From: an uncultured Granulosicoccaceae bacterium
GTDB lineage: Bacteria > Pseudomonadota > Gammaproteobacteria > Granulosicoccales > Granulosicoccaceae
Reading direction: 5' to 3'
Length of the DNA stretch: 64,000 nucleotides
NCBI GenBank assembly: GCA_937930305.1
Contig: CALGLE010000001.1
Span: 62,001-126,000, forward strand
This document shows positions 18,753 through 27,153 of the stretch, piece after piece. How positions within the stretch are numbered: position 1 is the stretch's first letter; every line of letters begins with the position of its first letter. The notes below the pieces were generated by a model. The model saw only the letters and a list, made by a program, of their open reading frames with translations, made no database searches and was not told the DNA's origin. The position numbers and the translations under genes are program-made.

Positions 18753-20123
18753 ATGACCATAACCTGTATTTCCCCTATCGATGGCTCGGTGTACGCTGAA
18801 CGCCAAGCGCTTTCTGGCGATAAGGCGATGGCTGCTGCACAGGATGCAAGAACGGCTCAATCCCATTGGGCCACACGTCCGCTTGATGAACGCATCGCTT
18901 TGGTACAGGCCGGCGTTGCAAAAGTGGGTGAGATGAATGATGAAATCGTTCCAGAATTAGCCTGGCAAATGGGTCGACCCATTCGCTACGGCGGTGAATT
19001 TGGTGGGTTTAATGAGCGTGCCGGTTACATGAGTAGCATCGCTCATGAAGCGCTGGCGCCGATTGAAATCGAAGACAGCGATGCGTTTTGGCGAATGATA
19101 AAACGGGCACCTTTGGGCGTTGTGTTAGTTGTTGCACCGTGGAACTACCCCTATATGACAGCCATTAATTCAGTAGCCCCGGCTTTGATTGCAGGAAACT
19201 CGGTGGTACTTAAACACGCCTCGCAAACACTGCTTGTGGGTGAGCGTATGGCTGCTGCCTTTCACGCAGCCGGTGTGCCTAAGGATGTGTTCCAAAACGT
19301 GTTTCTAGATCACGCAACAACCTCTGAACTCATCGCCGCTAACGCGTTTGATTTTGTCAATTTCACAGGCTCTGTGGGTGGCGGTATTGCCATGGAACGT
19401 GCCGCCGCAGGTACATTCACCGGTGTCGGCACCGAATTAGGTGGTAAAGACCCAGGCTATGTTCGAGAAGATGCAAACCTTGAAGCAGCGGTTGATACCT
19501 TGATTGATGGCGCCATGTTTAATTCTGGTCAGTGCTGTTGCGGGATAGAACGGATCTACGTGCATGAATCGCTTTTCAAACCCTTTGTGGAAAAAGCCAC
19601 AGCCATTGTTCAAGACTACAAGCTAGGCAACCCACTGGAGCAGGAAACCACACTCGGGCCGATGGCGCATGTGCGTTTTGCCAATGAAGTTCGGGCTCAG
19701 ATAAAAGAGGCCATTGACACAGGAGCCACCGCGCATGTGCCAACCTTCGCCGAAGACGATGGCGGGGCCTATTTGTCCCCACAGATATTGACTGATGTCA
19801 CCCACAGCATGCGCGTAATGCGCGATGAAAGTTTCGGGCCGGTGGTTGGCATTATGCCAGTGAAAGATGATGCTGAGGCGATTGCATTGATGAACGATAG
19901 CGAATTCGGCTTAACCGCGTCTGTCTGGACTGAAGATGCCGCTCACGCCGAAGCCCTTGCTGATCAGATTCAAACCGGCACCGTGTTTATGAACCGTGCG
20001 GACTACCTCGACCCGGCCCTGTGTTGGACAGGGTATAAAAATACAGGTCGTGGTGGGGCGTTATCGCCCATCGGGTACCACAACCTGACTCGAGTTAAAT
20101 CGTATCATTTTAAGAAAGCCTAG
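18753..20123 (+). CDS. NAD(P)-dependent aldehyde dehydrogenase
   Basis: The 456-residue aldehyde dehydrogenase has the cofactor-site VVAPWNYPYM, the Glu in TELGGKDPGY and the catalytic Cys in NSGQCCCGIERIYV, with the usual ESFGPVVG later. It resembles the succinate-semialdehyde/medium-aldehyde branch and is not a close copy of the phnY product at 6.5 kb. It lies 60 bp after the ester hydrolase, so it may oxidise the alcohol/aldehyde part released from the imported compound (inference). The substrate is not readable from sequence. Confidence 0.85.
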   Translation: MTITCISPIDGSVYAERQALSGDKAMAAAQDARTAQSHWATRPLDERIALVQAGVAKVGEMNDEIVPELAWQMGRPIRYGGEFGGFNERAGYMSSIAHEALAPIEIEDSDAFWRMIKRAPLGVVLVVAPWNYPYMTAINSVAPALIAGNSVVLKHASQTLLVGERMAAAFHAAGVPKDVFQNVFLDHATTSELIAANAFDFVNFTGSVGGGIAMERAAAGTFTGVGTELGGKDPGYVREDANLEAAVDTLIDGAMFNSGQCCCGIERIYVHESLFKPFVEKATAIVQDYKLGNPLEQETTLGPMAHVRFANEVRAQIKEAIDTGATAHVPTFAEDDGGAYLSPQILTDVTHSMRVMRDESFGPVVGIMPVKDDAEAIALMNDSEFGLTASVWTEDAAHAEALADQIQTGTVFMNRADYLDPALCWTGYKNTGRGGALSPIGYHNLTRVKSYHFKKA

Positions 20124-20143
20124 CAAGAGCGTCACTCCTGCGC

Positions 20144-20161
20144 ACTTCAAGATTCTGAAGT
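20144..20161. terminator. Short palindrome between convergent genes
   Basis: ACTTCA (20144-20149) and TGAAGT (20156-20161) form a 6-bp stem with a 6-base loop between the aldehyde dehydrogenase and the converging serine hydrolase. There is no T-run on either side, so terminator function is doubtful. Confidence 0.25.
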
Positions 20162-20172
20162 AGCTACACTCG

Positions 20173-21168
20173 CTAAGAACGTGCCGCTGGAATAACTTCT
20201 CTCTCAATAAGATGCAACAGATCACCAAAGTAACCCGCACTGCGGGCTATGCGTGTCGGATCAGACGTGATGGCAATCGTCAGTGCCAGCTCAGGAACGA
20301 TACAAATGATCTGTCCACCATAACCGCGTGCTAGTGCATAGGATGTGGTACCGCTGTTTCCTATAAACCAACCATAACCGTATCCAAGACCGGAAAAAAC
20401 CGATTGAGTGACTGGCACAAAGGACTGGATCACCCAGTCTTCGCTTAACACTTGCTGAGTTCCAACACGTCCCTTATTTCGGTACATTTCCCCAAAGCGA
20501 ATCATCGCCTCTAAAGTCAGTGCCATTTCATTGCCCCCAAGGTATCGACCCTGAGGATCACGCGTCCAAGCAGGCACATCAAACTCCATAAATCGACCTA
20601 GGCGATCTTGAGTAAGCGCGCGTAGATTCTTTCCAGACACTAAGGACAATACCGCACCCATTATGTGAGAGGTGCCTGTTGAGTAAAGCATTCGTTTACC
20701 CGGCTCCGCCACCATCGGTCGAGATAATGCATCGGATACCCAATCACGACTGTTGACCCACACACCATAGTTTCGCCCAGATGTGCGTTCCAGCCCCGCT
20801 TGCATTGTGAGTAGGTTTTCAACCGTAATCGTTGACACCATCGGGTCAGCTTTTGCTGGGATTAGCTCGGGTGCAAGCTCGCCTAAAGTCGCTTGCACAG
20901 ATGGAATTTCCTGCCGATCAATTGCTGCGCCCGCAAGTGCCGCAACCAGTGTTTTTGACACAGATTTTATCGGTACGGCTTGATGAATGGCGGGACCACG
21001 AAACACTTCAGACAAAACCTGTCTACCGTGCTGAAATATCATCACGGCATGACATTGATTGTAACTAGCAGCTATTTTTGCCACCTGCTGCCAATCAGCG
21101 GTTCGGGCCGCCAGTGGAGAAGCCAAGAGCACAGCGGCGCCACTTAAAAAAGTGCGTCGTTTAATCAT
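20173..21168 (-). CDS. Tat-exported serine hydrolase, class C beta-lactamase family
   Basis: The 331-residue protein opens with a twin-arginine type signal (KRRTFLSG followed by a hydrophobic run and SPLAA), so it should be exported folded. The nucleophile motif S-x-x-K is SVSK (in VPIKSVSKT). The second motif is Tyr-Ser-Thr (LYSTGTSH) in place of Tyr-x-Asn, and the third is a GYGGQ segment. These features fit the esterase/peptidase relatives of AmpC rather than a true beta-lactamase. It converges on the phosphonate operon and shows no operon partner. Confidence 0.82.
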   Translation of the reverse strand: MIKRRTFLSGAAVLLASPLAARTADWQQVAKIAASYNQCHAVMIFQHGRQVLSEVFRGPAIHQAVPIKSVSKTLVAALAGAAIDRQEIPSVQATLGELAPELIPAKADPMVSTITVENLLTMQAGLERTSGRNYGVWVNSRDWVSDALSRPMVAEPGKRMLYSTGTSHIMGAVLSLVSGKNLRALTQDRLGRFMEFDVPAWTRDPQGRYLGGNEMALTLEAMIRFGEMYRNKGRVGTQQVLSEDWVIQSFVPVTQSVFSGLGYGYGWFIGNSGTTSYALARGYGGQIICIVPELALTIAITSDPTRIARSAGYFGDLLHLIEREVIPAARS

Positions 21169-21340
21169 ACCCAGCCATTATTTTATTGAATCCCAAGAAC
21201 ATAGTGGGTTCCTGTTTCACGCTTTCTTTTGCAACCACTGAAACACAGGTATTGAGGTGAAATCAAGCCCTATTGCACAACTATTTTTATTGGCACACAA
21301 TAGCTAAAAATCAGCTGATTTCTGCCGGAGTAGGATTCAA

Positions 21341-22027
21341 ATGACGAAACTTGTCATTGATGCACCCCCATTAGTCGCTTTGCCCATAGCGGGGTCTGAT
21401 GAAATGTTCCCAGTGCGCCGCGTTTATTGCATCGGTCGAAACTACGCCGCACATGCGATTGAAATGGGTCACGATCCCGATCGAGAGCCCCCATTTTTCT
21501 TTCAAAAAAATCCCTGTAATTTGGATTCAAGCGGTGTATTTCCTTACCCTTCCAAAACATCTGACGTCCACCATGAAATTGAAATGGCCGTCATGCTTAA
21601 AACGGGTGGCAATAATATTCCCGTATCAGACGCATTGGATCATGTATTCGGTTACGCCTTGTCTTTAGATATGACACGCCGAGACTTACAAGGCGAACAA
21701 AAAAAGATGGGACGACCCTGGGAGATTGGAAAAGCGTTTGAACGTTCCGCACCCGTTGGAATAATTTACACGGTCGATGCGGTCGGGCATTTGAGTACCG
21801 GACGAGTCGAACTGAAAGTAAACAACGAGATTCGACAGGAGGGGGATTTAAATCAGATGATCTGGAAGGTACCTGAAATGATTGCGTATCTGTCAGAGTA
21901 CTTTGAGCTTGCCGCTGGCGATGTGATTTTATCCGGTACACCAGCGGGTGTCGGTCCTGTCGTCAGAGGTGACGTAATGCAAATGAGCATTCAGGGACTG
22001 GGGAGCCTAGATATACCCGTGATTTGA
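21341..22027 (+). CDS. Fumarylacetoacetate hydrolase-family protein (fumarylpyruvate hydrolase-like)
   Basis: At 228 residues it is the short single-domain form of the FAH fold. Conserved segments are YCIGRNYAAHA near the N-terminus, FFFQKNP, the metal-binding HHEIEMAVML (Glu ligands) and the C-terminal GDVILSGTPAGVGPV. Such enzymes cleave C-C bonds in acylpyruvates, usually at the end of aromatic ring degradation. There is no ring-cleavage gene beside it. It converges on the disulfide oxidoreductase gene with a 13-bp gap. Confidence 0.88.
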   Translation: MTKLVIDAPPLVALPIAGSDEMFPVRRVYCIGRNYAAHAIEMGHDPDREPPFFFQKNPCNLDSSGVFPYPSKTSDVHHEIEMAVMLKTGGNNIPVSDALDHVFGYALSLDMTRRDLQGEQKKMGRPWEIGKAFERSAPVGIIYTVDAVGHLSTGRVELKVNNEIRQEGDLNQMIWKVPEMIAYLSEYFELAAGDVILSGTPAGVGPVVRGDVMQMSIQGLGSLDIPVI

Positions 22028-22040
22028 ATCGAAGCTGAGA

Positions 22041-23432
22041 TCACGACTTCAATGTACGTAAGAAACGAGAACAGGATTTTTTCACGATTTCTGCGTATGT
22101 CGGATAAGCAAAAATGGTATCGGCAATGTCTTCCGCTTTAAGGCCAAGCTTTACTGGAAGCGTTAAGCATTGAACCCACTCACCCGCATGAGCACCCACT
22201 CCAGTAGCCCCCACGATCCGATTGTCGGAATCCATGACAATTTTTAAAAATCCTCCTTGCTTACTGTCGGTGATAAACCGATCAGTCGAGGCATCGACCT
22301 GATAGGTATGCACACCATCAAGGTGTTCTCGTGCCTGTGCTTCACTCATACCAACATGTCCAATTTCAGGGTCGGTGAATATGGCCCAAGGTAATGGCGT
22401 CGGCTCAATCACTCGGTCGGCATCGGTCAACATATTGCGCACAACCAATTCACCTTGATAGTTTGCGACATGGCTGAACTTTGCCCGCGACGCAACATCG
22501 CCTAGCGCGCAAATGTGCGATGCGCTAGTTTGCATTTTTTCATCAACCGAAACGCCATGGCGTGTGTAATCTACCCCGGCCGCTTCAAGGTTTAATCCTT
22601 CTAAGTTGGGCACACGGCCGATAGCCACAAACAATTCATCCACCAATAATTTGCTTGTACTCTTGTCGCCGTGTTCGATATCAATACACACTTTTCCACT
22701 GCTGTCTCTTGAACACACTTTTGCATTGGCATCGGTGATCATCTCAATACCCATGCCTTCAAACACGTCGATGAGGTATTCACTGGCATCTGGATCAATC
22801 GCGCCAAGAATGCGGCTGTTGCGATCAATGATGGTGACCTTTGTACCAAAGCGTGCAAGTGATTGACCTAGCTCCGCTGATATTACTCCACCTCCTAGAA
22901 AAGCGATGCTTTCAGGTTGTTTGCGAAGCGCCCAAAAGTTCTCGTTATTAAGCATTTTGACAGGGTTGCTGGGATCAGTTGGCAGCAGCCTAGGCCCAGA
23001 ACCTGTTGCGATAATAATGTGTTTACCACTAACGACTTCTTTACCAATTTTGACCGTGTGTGCATCGATAAACGATGCGCCTGAATCATCAATATAGGTG
23101 TCAATTCCAAGATCGTTAAAGCGCTTAGGTTGCTCGTGAGCATACACACCATCAACAATACTTTTGACATGTTCCATGGCTCGCTTGAATTCGAAGCCAC
23201 TTTGCACATCCACAGAATGCAACCCATGTTTTTCAGCTGTATTGATGCTGTGATAGTGCTTAGCAACATCGATTAGAGCTTTGGAAGGTACACAACCAGA
23301 GTGTGTGCATTCGCCTCCAATTTTGTGTTTTTCCAATAACGCAACTTTCGCACCCTGTCGATACGCTTCAAAGGCTGCAGTAATTCCACCACCGCCGGCG
23401 CCAATAATTACAACGTCATAGTCAGTGGTCAT
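22041..23432 (-). CDS. FAD-dependent pyridine nucleotide-disulfide oxidoreductase
   Basis: The 463-residue protein has the FAD motif IIGAGGGGITAA and redox-active Cys42 and Cys47 in GGECTHSGCVPSKALI. It also has the NAD(P) motif FLGGGVISAELGQ and the second FAD segment CALGDVA. The C-terminal segment reads FAYPTYAEI, where lipoamide dehydrogenases have His-Pro-Thr, so the proton-donor His is replaced by Tyr. It therefore probably reduces something other than dihydrolipoamide, as in MerA/RclA-like relatives. It overlaps the metallophosphoesterase gene by 4 bp. Confidence 0.87.
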   Translation of the reverse strand: MTTDYDVVIIGAGGGGITAAFEAYRQGAKVALLEKHKIGGECTHSGCVPSKALIDVAKHYHSINTAEKHGLHSVDVQSGFEFKRAMEHVKSIVDGVYAHEQPKRFNDLGIDTYIDDSGASFIDAHTVKIGKEVVSGKHIIIATGSGPRLLPTDPSNPVKMLNNENFWALRKQPESIAFLGGGVISAELGQSLARFGTKVTIIDRNSRILGAIDPDASEYLIDVFEGMGIEMITDANAKVCSRDSSGKVCIDIEHGDKSTSKLLVDELFVAIGRVPNLEGLNLEAAGVDYTRHGVSVDEKMQTSASHICALGDVASRAKFSHVANYQGELVVRNMLTDADRVIEPTPLPWAIFTDPEIGHVGMSEAQAREHLDGVHTYQVDASTDRFITDSKQGGFLKIVMDSDNRIVGATGVGAHAGEWVQCLTLPVKLGLKAEDIADTIFAYPTYAEIVKKSCSRFLRTLKS

Positions 23433-24757
23433 GTCAGTGATTCCGTAAAGATAACTTCAGCGCCACCTTCGACCCCTTCAACTTGAAAATAGTTCATTTC
23501 CGCATCAGCTCCATCAATAGATAAGACGCAGAAGGCATGATGAAAGTGGTCCCCATCGTGACCCAGTTGACAATCCAGATTGATTTTAGGCGCTGAATCA
23601 AACTCTTCAGGTAGAGCTAAATTGGATAATTGTTTGTAGGGTTGCCAAAGCCGCGCCACAGGAATCGCCCCAGAGCCAATGCAGCGACCTTTACTCAGCC
23701 CGGCGTACGGTTCGAAAGCAACCAGATTGTGTTCATGTCCCCAAAGCCACAATTCAATCTGGGACAAGTGAGATTTGAAGGCCTCATAAAGCACAGGATT
23801 AAGAGCTAAGGGACGGTTGTCACGGGTTCTACCGATATTTCCAGAGGCGGTGAACAATTGATAATGCGACAACATGACCGATTTCCGACCTTCGGCATTG
23901 TCTAGCTTGTGCTTGTGCCAGAGCACTTCCTTGGGTTCAATGGTGGGTATGGCCGAAATGGCATCGGTTGGTTTTCCAATCTGGGGGGGTGCACCAATAC
24001 CGAGTATCTGCCAATGCTCGTTTCGCAAACAAAAGTAACTGGCAGGTTGCCCCAGTTCATCAAGCAACCAATAGTAGCCGGCACCACCAGCATACAAATC
24101 GTGATTACCTGCTAAATTAAATATTCGGGTGTGTGCTGGAAGACAATCACGGACGATGGAAAGAAAGTGATCTTGCATTTCCGCTTGGGTGCCTGAGTAG
24201 TACACATCTCCTAAGTGAATTACAATATCCGGTTGCTGCTCGCTAATGCGTCGCATAACATTTTTAGCCAACGGCGTTCCGGTTCCCCAATCCGATACAA
24301 ATGCAATTTTAGCTTTATCGGTTTGGCCATCACCTAGGGGTAGCACAAAATCATCCAGTGATTCGTAATGGCGGTAGGGTATGGCTTGGTGGTTACTATC
24401 AAATTCAAGCAGCGTTTTCGCCCACAACGGATCACACACAGAATATCGAACTTCAGATTCAAGCTCTTTAACGCGAGCATCGTTGCCGCTAATTTTTGCA
24501 GCCGCTAAGCTCACATAGAGATGCGCACACTTAGATACCAGCGATCCCTTGGTAATAACTTCCGCAATATCGATGGTGTCTTTACCTTCAGCAAGAGCCA
24601 CTTCAAGTTGCCCGCAGGCTTCACAGCTTGCAACCATTGCAGGATGTTCTGAAGAAAGATTTTCTGCTTCGTTGCGGTTGTCATTGCGGCTCAACACCGA
24701 ATGCAGCGCAGATTGCCAGCGTGACATAAAGGACATGCCGTAGGTTTTTATCGCCAT
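23429..24757 (-). CDS. Calcineurin-like metallophosphoesterase
   Basis: The protein has 442 residues, with the phosphoesterase core at about 145-380. Motifs are SDWGTGT (degenerate first Asp motif), HLGDVYYSG, LAGNHDLYAG, MLSHYQLFT and WGHEHNL, supplying the two-metal site. The first ~140 residues are extra and without a recognisable domain. No signal peptide is seen. It is translationally coupled to the downstream disulfide oxidoreductase (ATGA), so the two probably act together; substrate unknown. The ATG at 24757 lacks a clear ribosome site, and ATGs seven and ten codons in are alternatives. Confidence 0.83.
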   Translation of the reverse strand: MAIKTYGMSFMSRWQSALHSVLSRNDNRNEAENLSSEHPAMVASCEACGQLEVALAEGKDTIDIAEVITKGSLVSKCAHLYVSLAAAKISGNDARVKELESEVRYSVCDPLWAKTLLEFDSNHQAIPYRHYESLDDFVLPLGDGQTDKAKIAFVSDWGTGTPLAKNVMRRISEQQPDIVIHLGDVYYSGTQAEMQDHFLSIVRDCLPAHTRIFNLAGNHDLYAGGAGYYWLLDELGQPASYFCLRNEHWQILGIGAPPQIGKPTDAISAIPTIEPKEVLWHKHKLDNAEGRKSVMLSHYQLFTASGNIGRTRDNRPLALNPVLYEAFKSHLSQIELWLWGHEHNLVAFEPYAGLSKGRCIGSGAIPVARLWQPYKQLSNLALPEEFDSAPKINLDCQLGHDGDHFHHAFCVLSIDGADAEMNYFQVEGVEGGAEVIFTESLT

Positions 24758-24824
24758 GGTGTATTTAAATCGTTCTGTTCGTTTGTTGAATCGTAGAGCG
24801 TCTTCAGGCTGGAATGTTCACTCT

Positions 24825-25493
24825 CTATGCCACCGGCACTCGCAATTCGTCAAAACTAACCATGACGTGCGTGCGGTAATTGGGCATCGACTTAAGCATT
24901 TCATAGTATCGGCGAATAGCTGGCAACTCCGTTCGAACGATATCAATTTCAAAATATCGATACAAAATGTGACCGAATTGAATATCCGCGAGTGTTAAAT
25001 TGTCGCCCATTAAAAATGAGTGGTTATTGAGCCTGTCCTGCGCAATTTTCAGTTTTTTTTCAAAGGCTGTAACCGCTGTGACTAAACTTTTATTATCCTT
25101 ATTTGATTCCACCGCACGCATGACTGGCCAAAATATAGGACCGTTAAAAATCATCTGCACACTGACCTTAGACCATTCCGCCCAACGATCCACATCGGCG
25201 CGCTGCAGTGGATCGGTTGGCCAAAACTTCTCATCAGCGTAGGTATTCGCCAAGTAACGCAGTATGGCACCAGACTCCCACAAGGCTGGCCCATCGCCAT
25301 CGATCAGCGTAGGTACCGTTCCGTTTGGATTCATCTGCAAAAATTCAGGTGTATGGTTTACGCCATACATCAACCCAGCATCGATTCGTTCATACGGTAG
25401 ATTCAATTCCGCGATGCACCACATAACGCTTTGCACATTGGACGAACTGGCCCTGCCCCATACTGTAATCATCGGATTGGTTCCAACAGCCAT
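24825..25493 (-). CDS. Glutathione S-transferase family protein
   Basis: This 222-residue GST has an N-terminal thioredoxin fold with the catalytic-Ser region RASSSNVQSVMW, the cis-Pro GTVPTLID and the glutathione-binding ES pair in LWESGAILRYL. The all-helical C-terminal domain carries the N-capping LADIQFGHIL. It is divergent from a second GST gene with a 90-bp gap. The two are different classes, so this is not a recent duplication. Confidence 0.88.
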   Translation of the reverse strand: MAVGTNPMITVWGRASSSNVQSVMWCIAELNLPYERIDAGLMYGVNHTPEFLQMNPNGTVPTLIDGDGPALWESGAILRYLANTYADEKFWPTDPLQRADVDRWAEWSKVSVQMIFNGPIFWPVMRAVESNKDNKSLVTAVTAFEKKLKIAQDRLNNHSFLMGDNLTLADIQFGHILYRYFEIDIVRTELPAIRRYYEMLKSMPNYRTHVMVSFDELRVPVA

Positions 25494-25583
25494 TCACTTT
25501 GACGCAATCATACCGCTAGCGGGCATAAAATCAGCGTAATTGCAGTATGCTAACTGCACAGAATCCACTCAGCGACCCTGAAC

Positions 25584-26213
25584 ATGATTGATCTTTACTC
25601 CTGGACAACACCCAACGGCCGGAAGGTCTCGATCCTGCTGGAAGAGCTGGGTATCGAATACAACGTGCACCCCATTGATATCACCGCAGACGAACAATTC
25701 GCACCCAGCTTCCTTGCCATCGCTCCCAACAATCGAATTCCTGCCATCGTTGACAACGATGCGAATCTGTCGATGATGGAATCCGGAGCCATCATGCAAT
25801 ACTTGGCTGAAAAACACGGAAGGTTCTTATCGACCGACCTAAAAACACGTTGGGCAACCATTGAGTGGCTTAATTGGCAGATGGGTGGCCTAGGCCCAAT
25901 GGCAGGTCAAACCCATCACTTTGTAAAATACAATCCCGGAAAGTCACAGTACGCAGAAGATCGCTATCAAAACGAAACACGACGGCTGTATGGGGTGCTC
26001 GACAAGCGCCTAGAAAAAAATGACTTTATTGCCGGTGATTATTCGATTGCTGACATGGCTTGCTGGCCTTGGATTTCTCGCTTTGAATGGCAGGGCATCG
26101 ACATAACTGAATTTAAAAACGTAACACGCTGGTACACCGCCATTGCGAATCGACCAGCTGTACAGAAGGGTTATCAAGTGCCCAAGTATGTGTCAGACGT
26201 GCCTATGCCTTAA
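25584..26213 (+). CDS. GST of the YfcG/YghU (disulfide-bond oxidoreductase) type
   Basis: The 209-residue protein opens IDLYSWTTPNGRKVSILLEE, the YfcG-like signature in which a Thr rather than Cys or Ser lies at the active site. NNRIPAIVD supplies the cis-Pro and MESGAIMQYLAEKHG the glutathione contact. E. coli relatives bind two glutathiones and reduce disulfides. The transporter gene downstream begins 16 bp after its stop and is probably co-transcribed. Confidence 0.88.
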   Translation: MIDLYSWTTPNGRKVSILLEELGIEYNVHPIDITADEQFAPSFLAIAPNNRIPAIVDNDANLSMMESGAIMQYLAEKHGRFLSTDLKTRWATIEWLNWQMGGLGPMAGQTHHFVKYNPGKSQYAEDRYQNETRRLYGVLDKRLEKNDFIAGDYSIADMACWPWISRFEWQGIDITEFKNVTRWYTAIANRPAVQKGYQVPKYVSDVPMP

Positions 26214-26229
26214 GTCAGAAGCGTCAGCC

Positions 26230-27138
26230 GTGACTACGTCCACACCCACTGCCACAATTCCTAAACACGGCATACTCTTCGTGTTCGCCGCCGGTGTTCT
26301 ATGGTCGACGGTGGGTCTTGGTATTCGACTGATCGAAGATGCCGTCGTTTGGCAAATTTTGCTGTATCGCTCCGTTAGCATGTCGCTGTTTCTGTACATC
26401 GTCATTCGTTTGCGCTCAGGCGAAAGCCCGTTTACTCAAATCCGACGTGTGGGTTGGCCTGCCGTCATCGCAGGACTTGCTTTGGTCGCCGCTTATTCTG
26501 GCGGGATCTACGCCATTCAAAACACCTCAGTCGCAAACGCCATGTTGCTGTTTGCCACTGCCCCATTTATAGCAGCGGTTCTGGGTTGGATCGTATTAAA
26601 AGAGCCGGTACGACTCGCCACTTGGATTGCAATCGCCGTCGCACTGGGCGGCATTGCCATCATGGTGGCGGATAAATCGGGTGGAGTTGCACTATCAGGC
26701 AGCCTGGCAGCACTGGGGTCCTCTCTGGGCTTTGCCATCTTTACGGTGGCGTTACGTTGGGGTAAAACAGGGGAAATGTTACCTGCAGTTTTTCTGTCTG
26801 GTGTATTCGCTGTTTTCATCACGTTAGGTATCTGCCTATTCACTGGGCTTTCAACCACCATCAGTTTGTTCGATGGCTCTATCGCCATGAGCATGGGGGT
26901 CTTCCAAGTGGGCGCAGGCTTAATCCTCTACACACTGGGTTCACGCAGCTTGCCCGCGGCGGAATTGACATTACTCTCCCTAGCCGAGGTGTTGCTCGCT
27001 CCCCTATGGGTTTGGTTATTTCTGGGCGAAACGACGAGCATCAATACATTAATTGGGGGCGCGGTTCTGCTCGCGGCCATTGTTGGCAATGCTCTATCGG
27101 GTAAGCGACGCAAACCACCTCCGATCACAACCCCCTAA
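26230..27138 (+). CDS. EamA/DMT-family transporter
   Basis: This integral membrane protein of about 302 residues has around ten hydrophobic segments in two EamA repeats (the first from residue ~12, the second from ~155), the layout of DMT-superfamily exporters. The open frame begins inside the upstream GST gene. I prefer the GTG at 26230, which places the start just before TTSTPTATIPKHGILF and the first helix. An ATG at 26143 would give a 29-residue hydrophilic tail overlapping the GST. The substrate is unknown. Confidence 0.83.
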   Translation: MTTSTPTATIPKHGILFVFAAGVLWSTVGLGIRLIEDAVVWQILLYRSVSMSLFLYIVIRLRSGESPFTQIRRVGWPAVIAGLALVAAYSGGIYAIQNTSVANAMLLFATAPFIAAVLGWIVLKEPVRLATWIAIAVALGGIAIMVADKSGGVALSGSLAALGSSLGFAIFTVALRWGKTGEMLPAVFLSGVFAVFITLGICLFTGLSTTISLFDGSIAMSMGVFQVGAGLILYTLGSRSLPAAELTLLSLAEVLLAPLWVWLFLGETTSINTLIGGAVLLAAIVGNALSGKRRKPPPITTP

Positions 27139-27153
27139 GGCATGAACGCCTGA

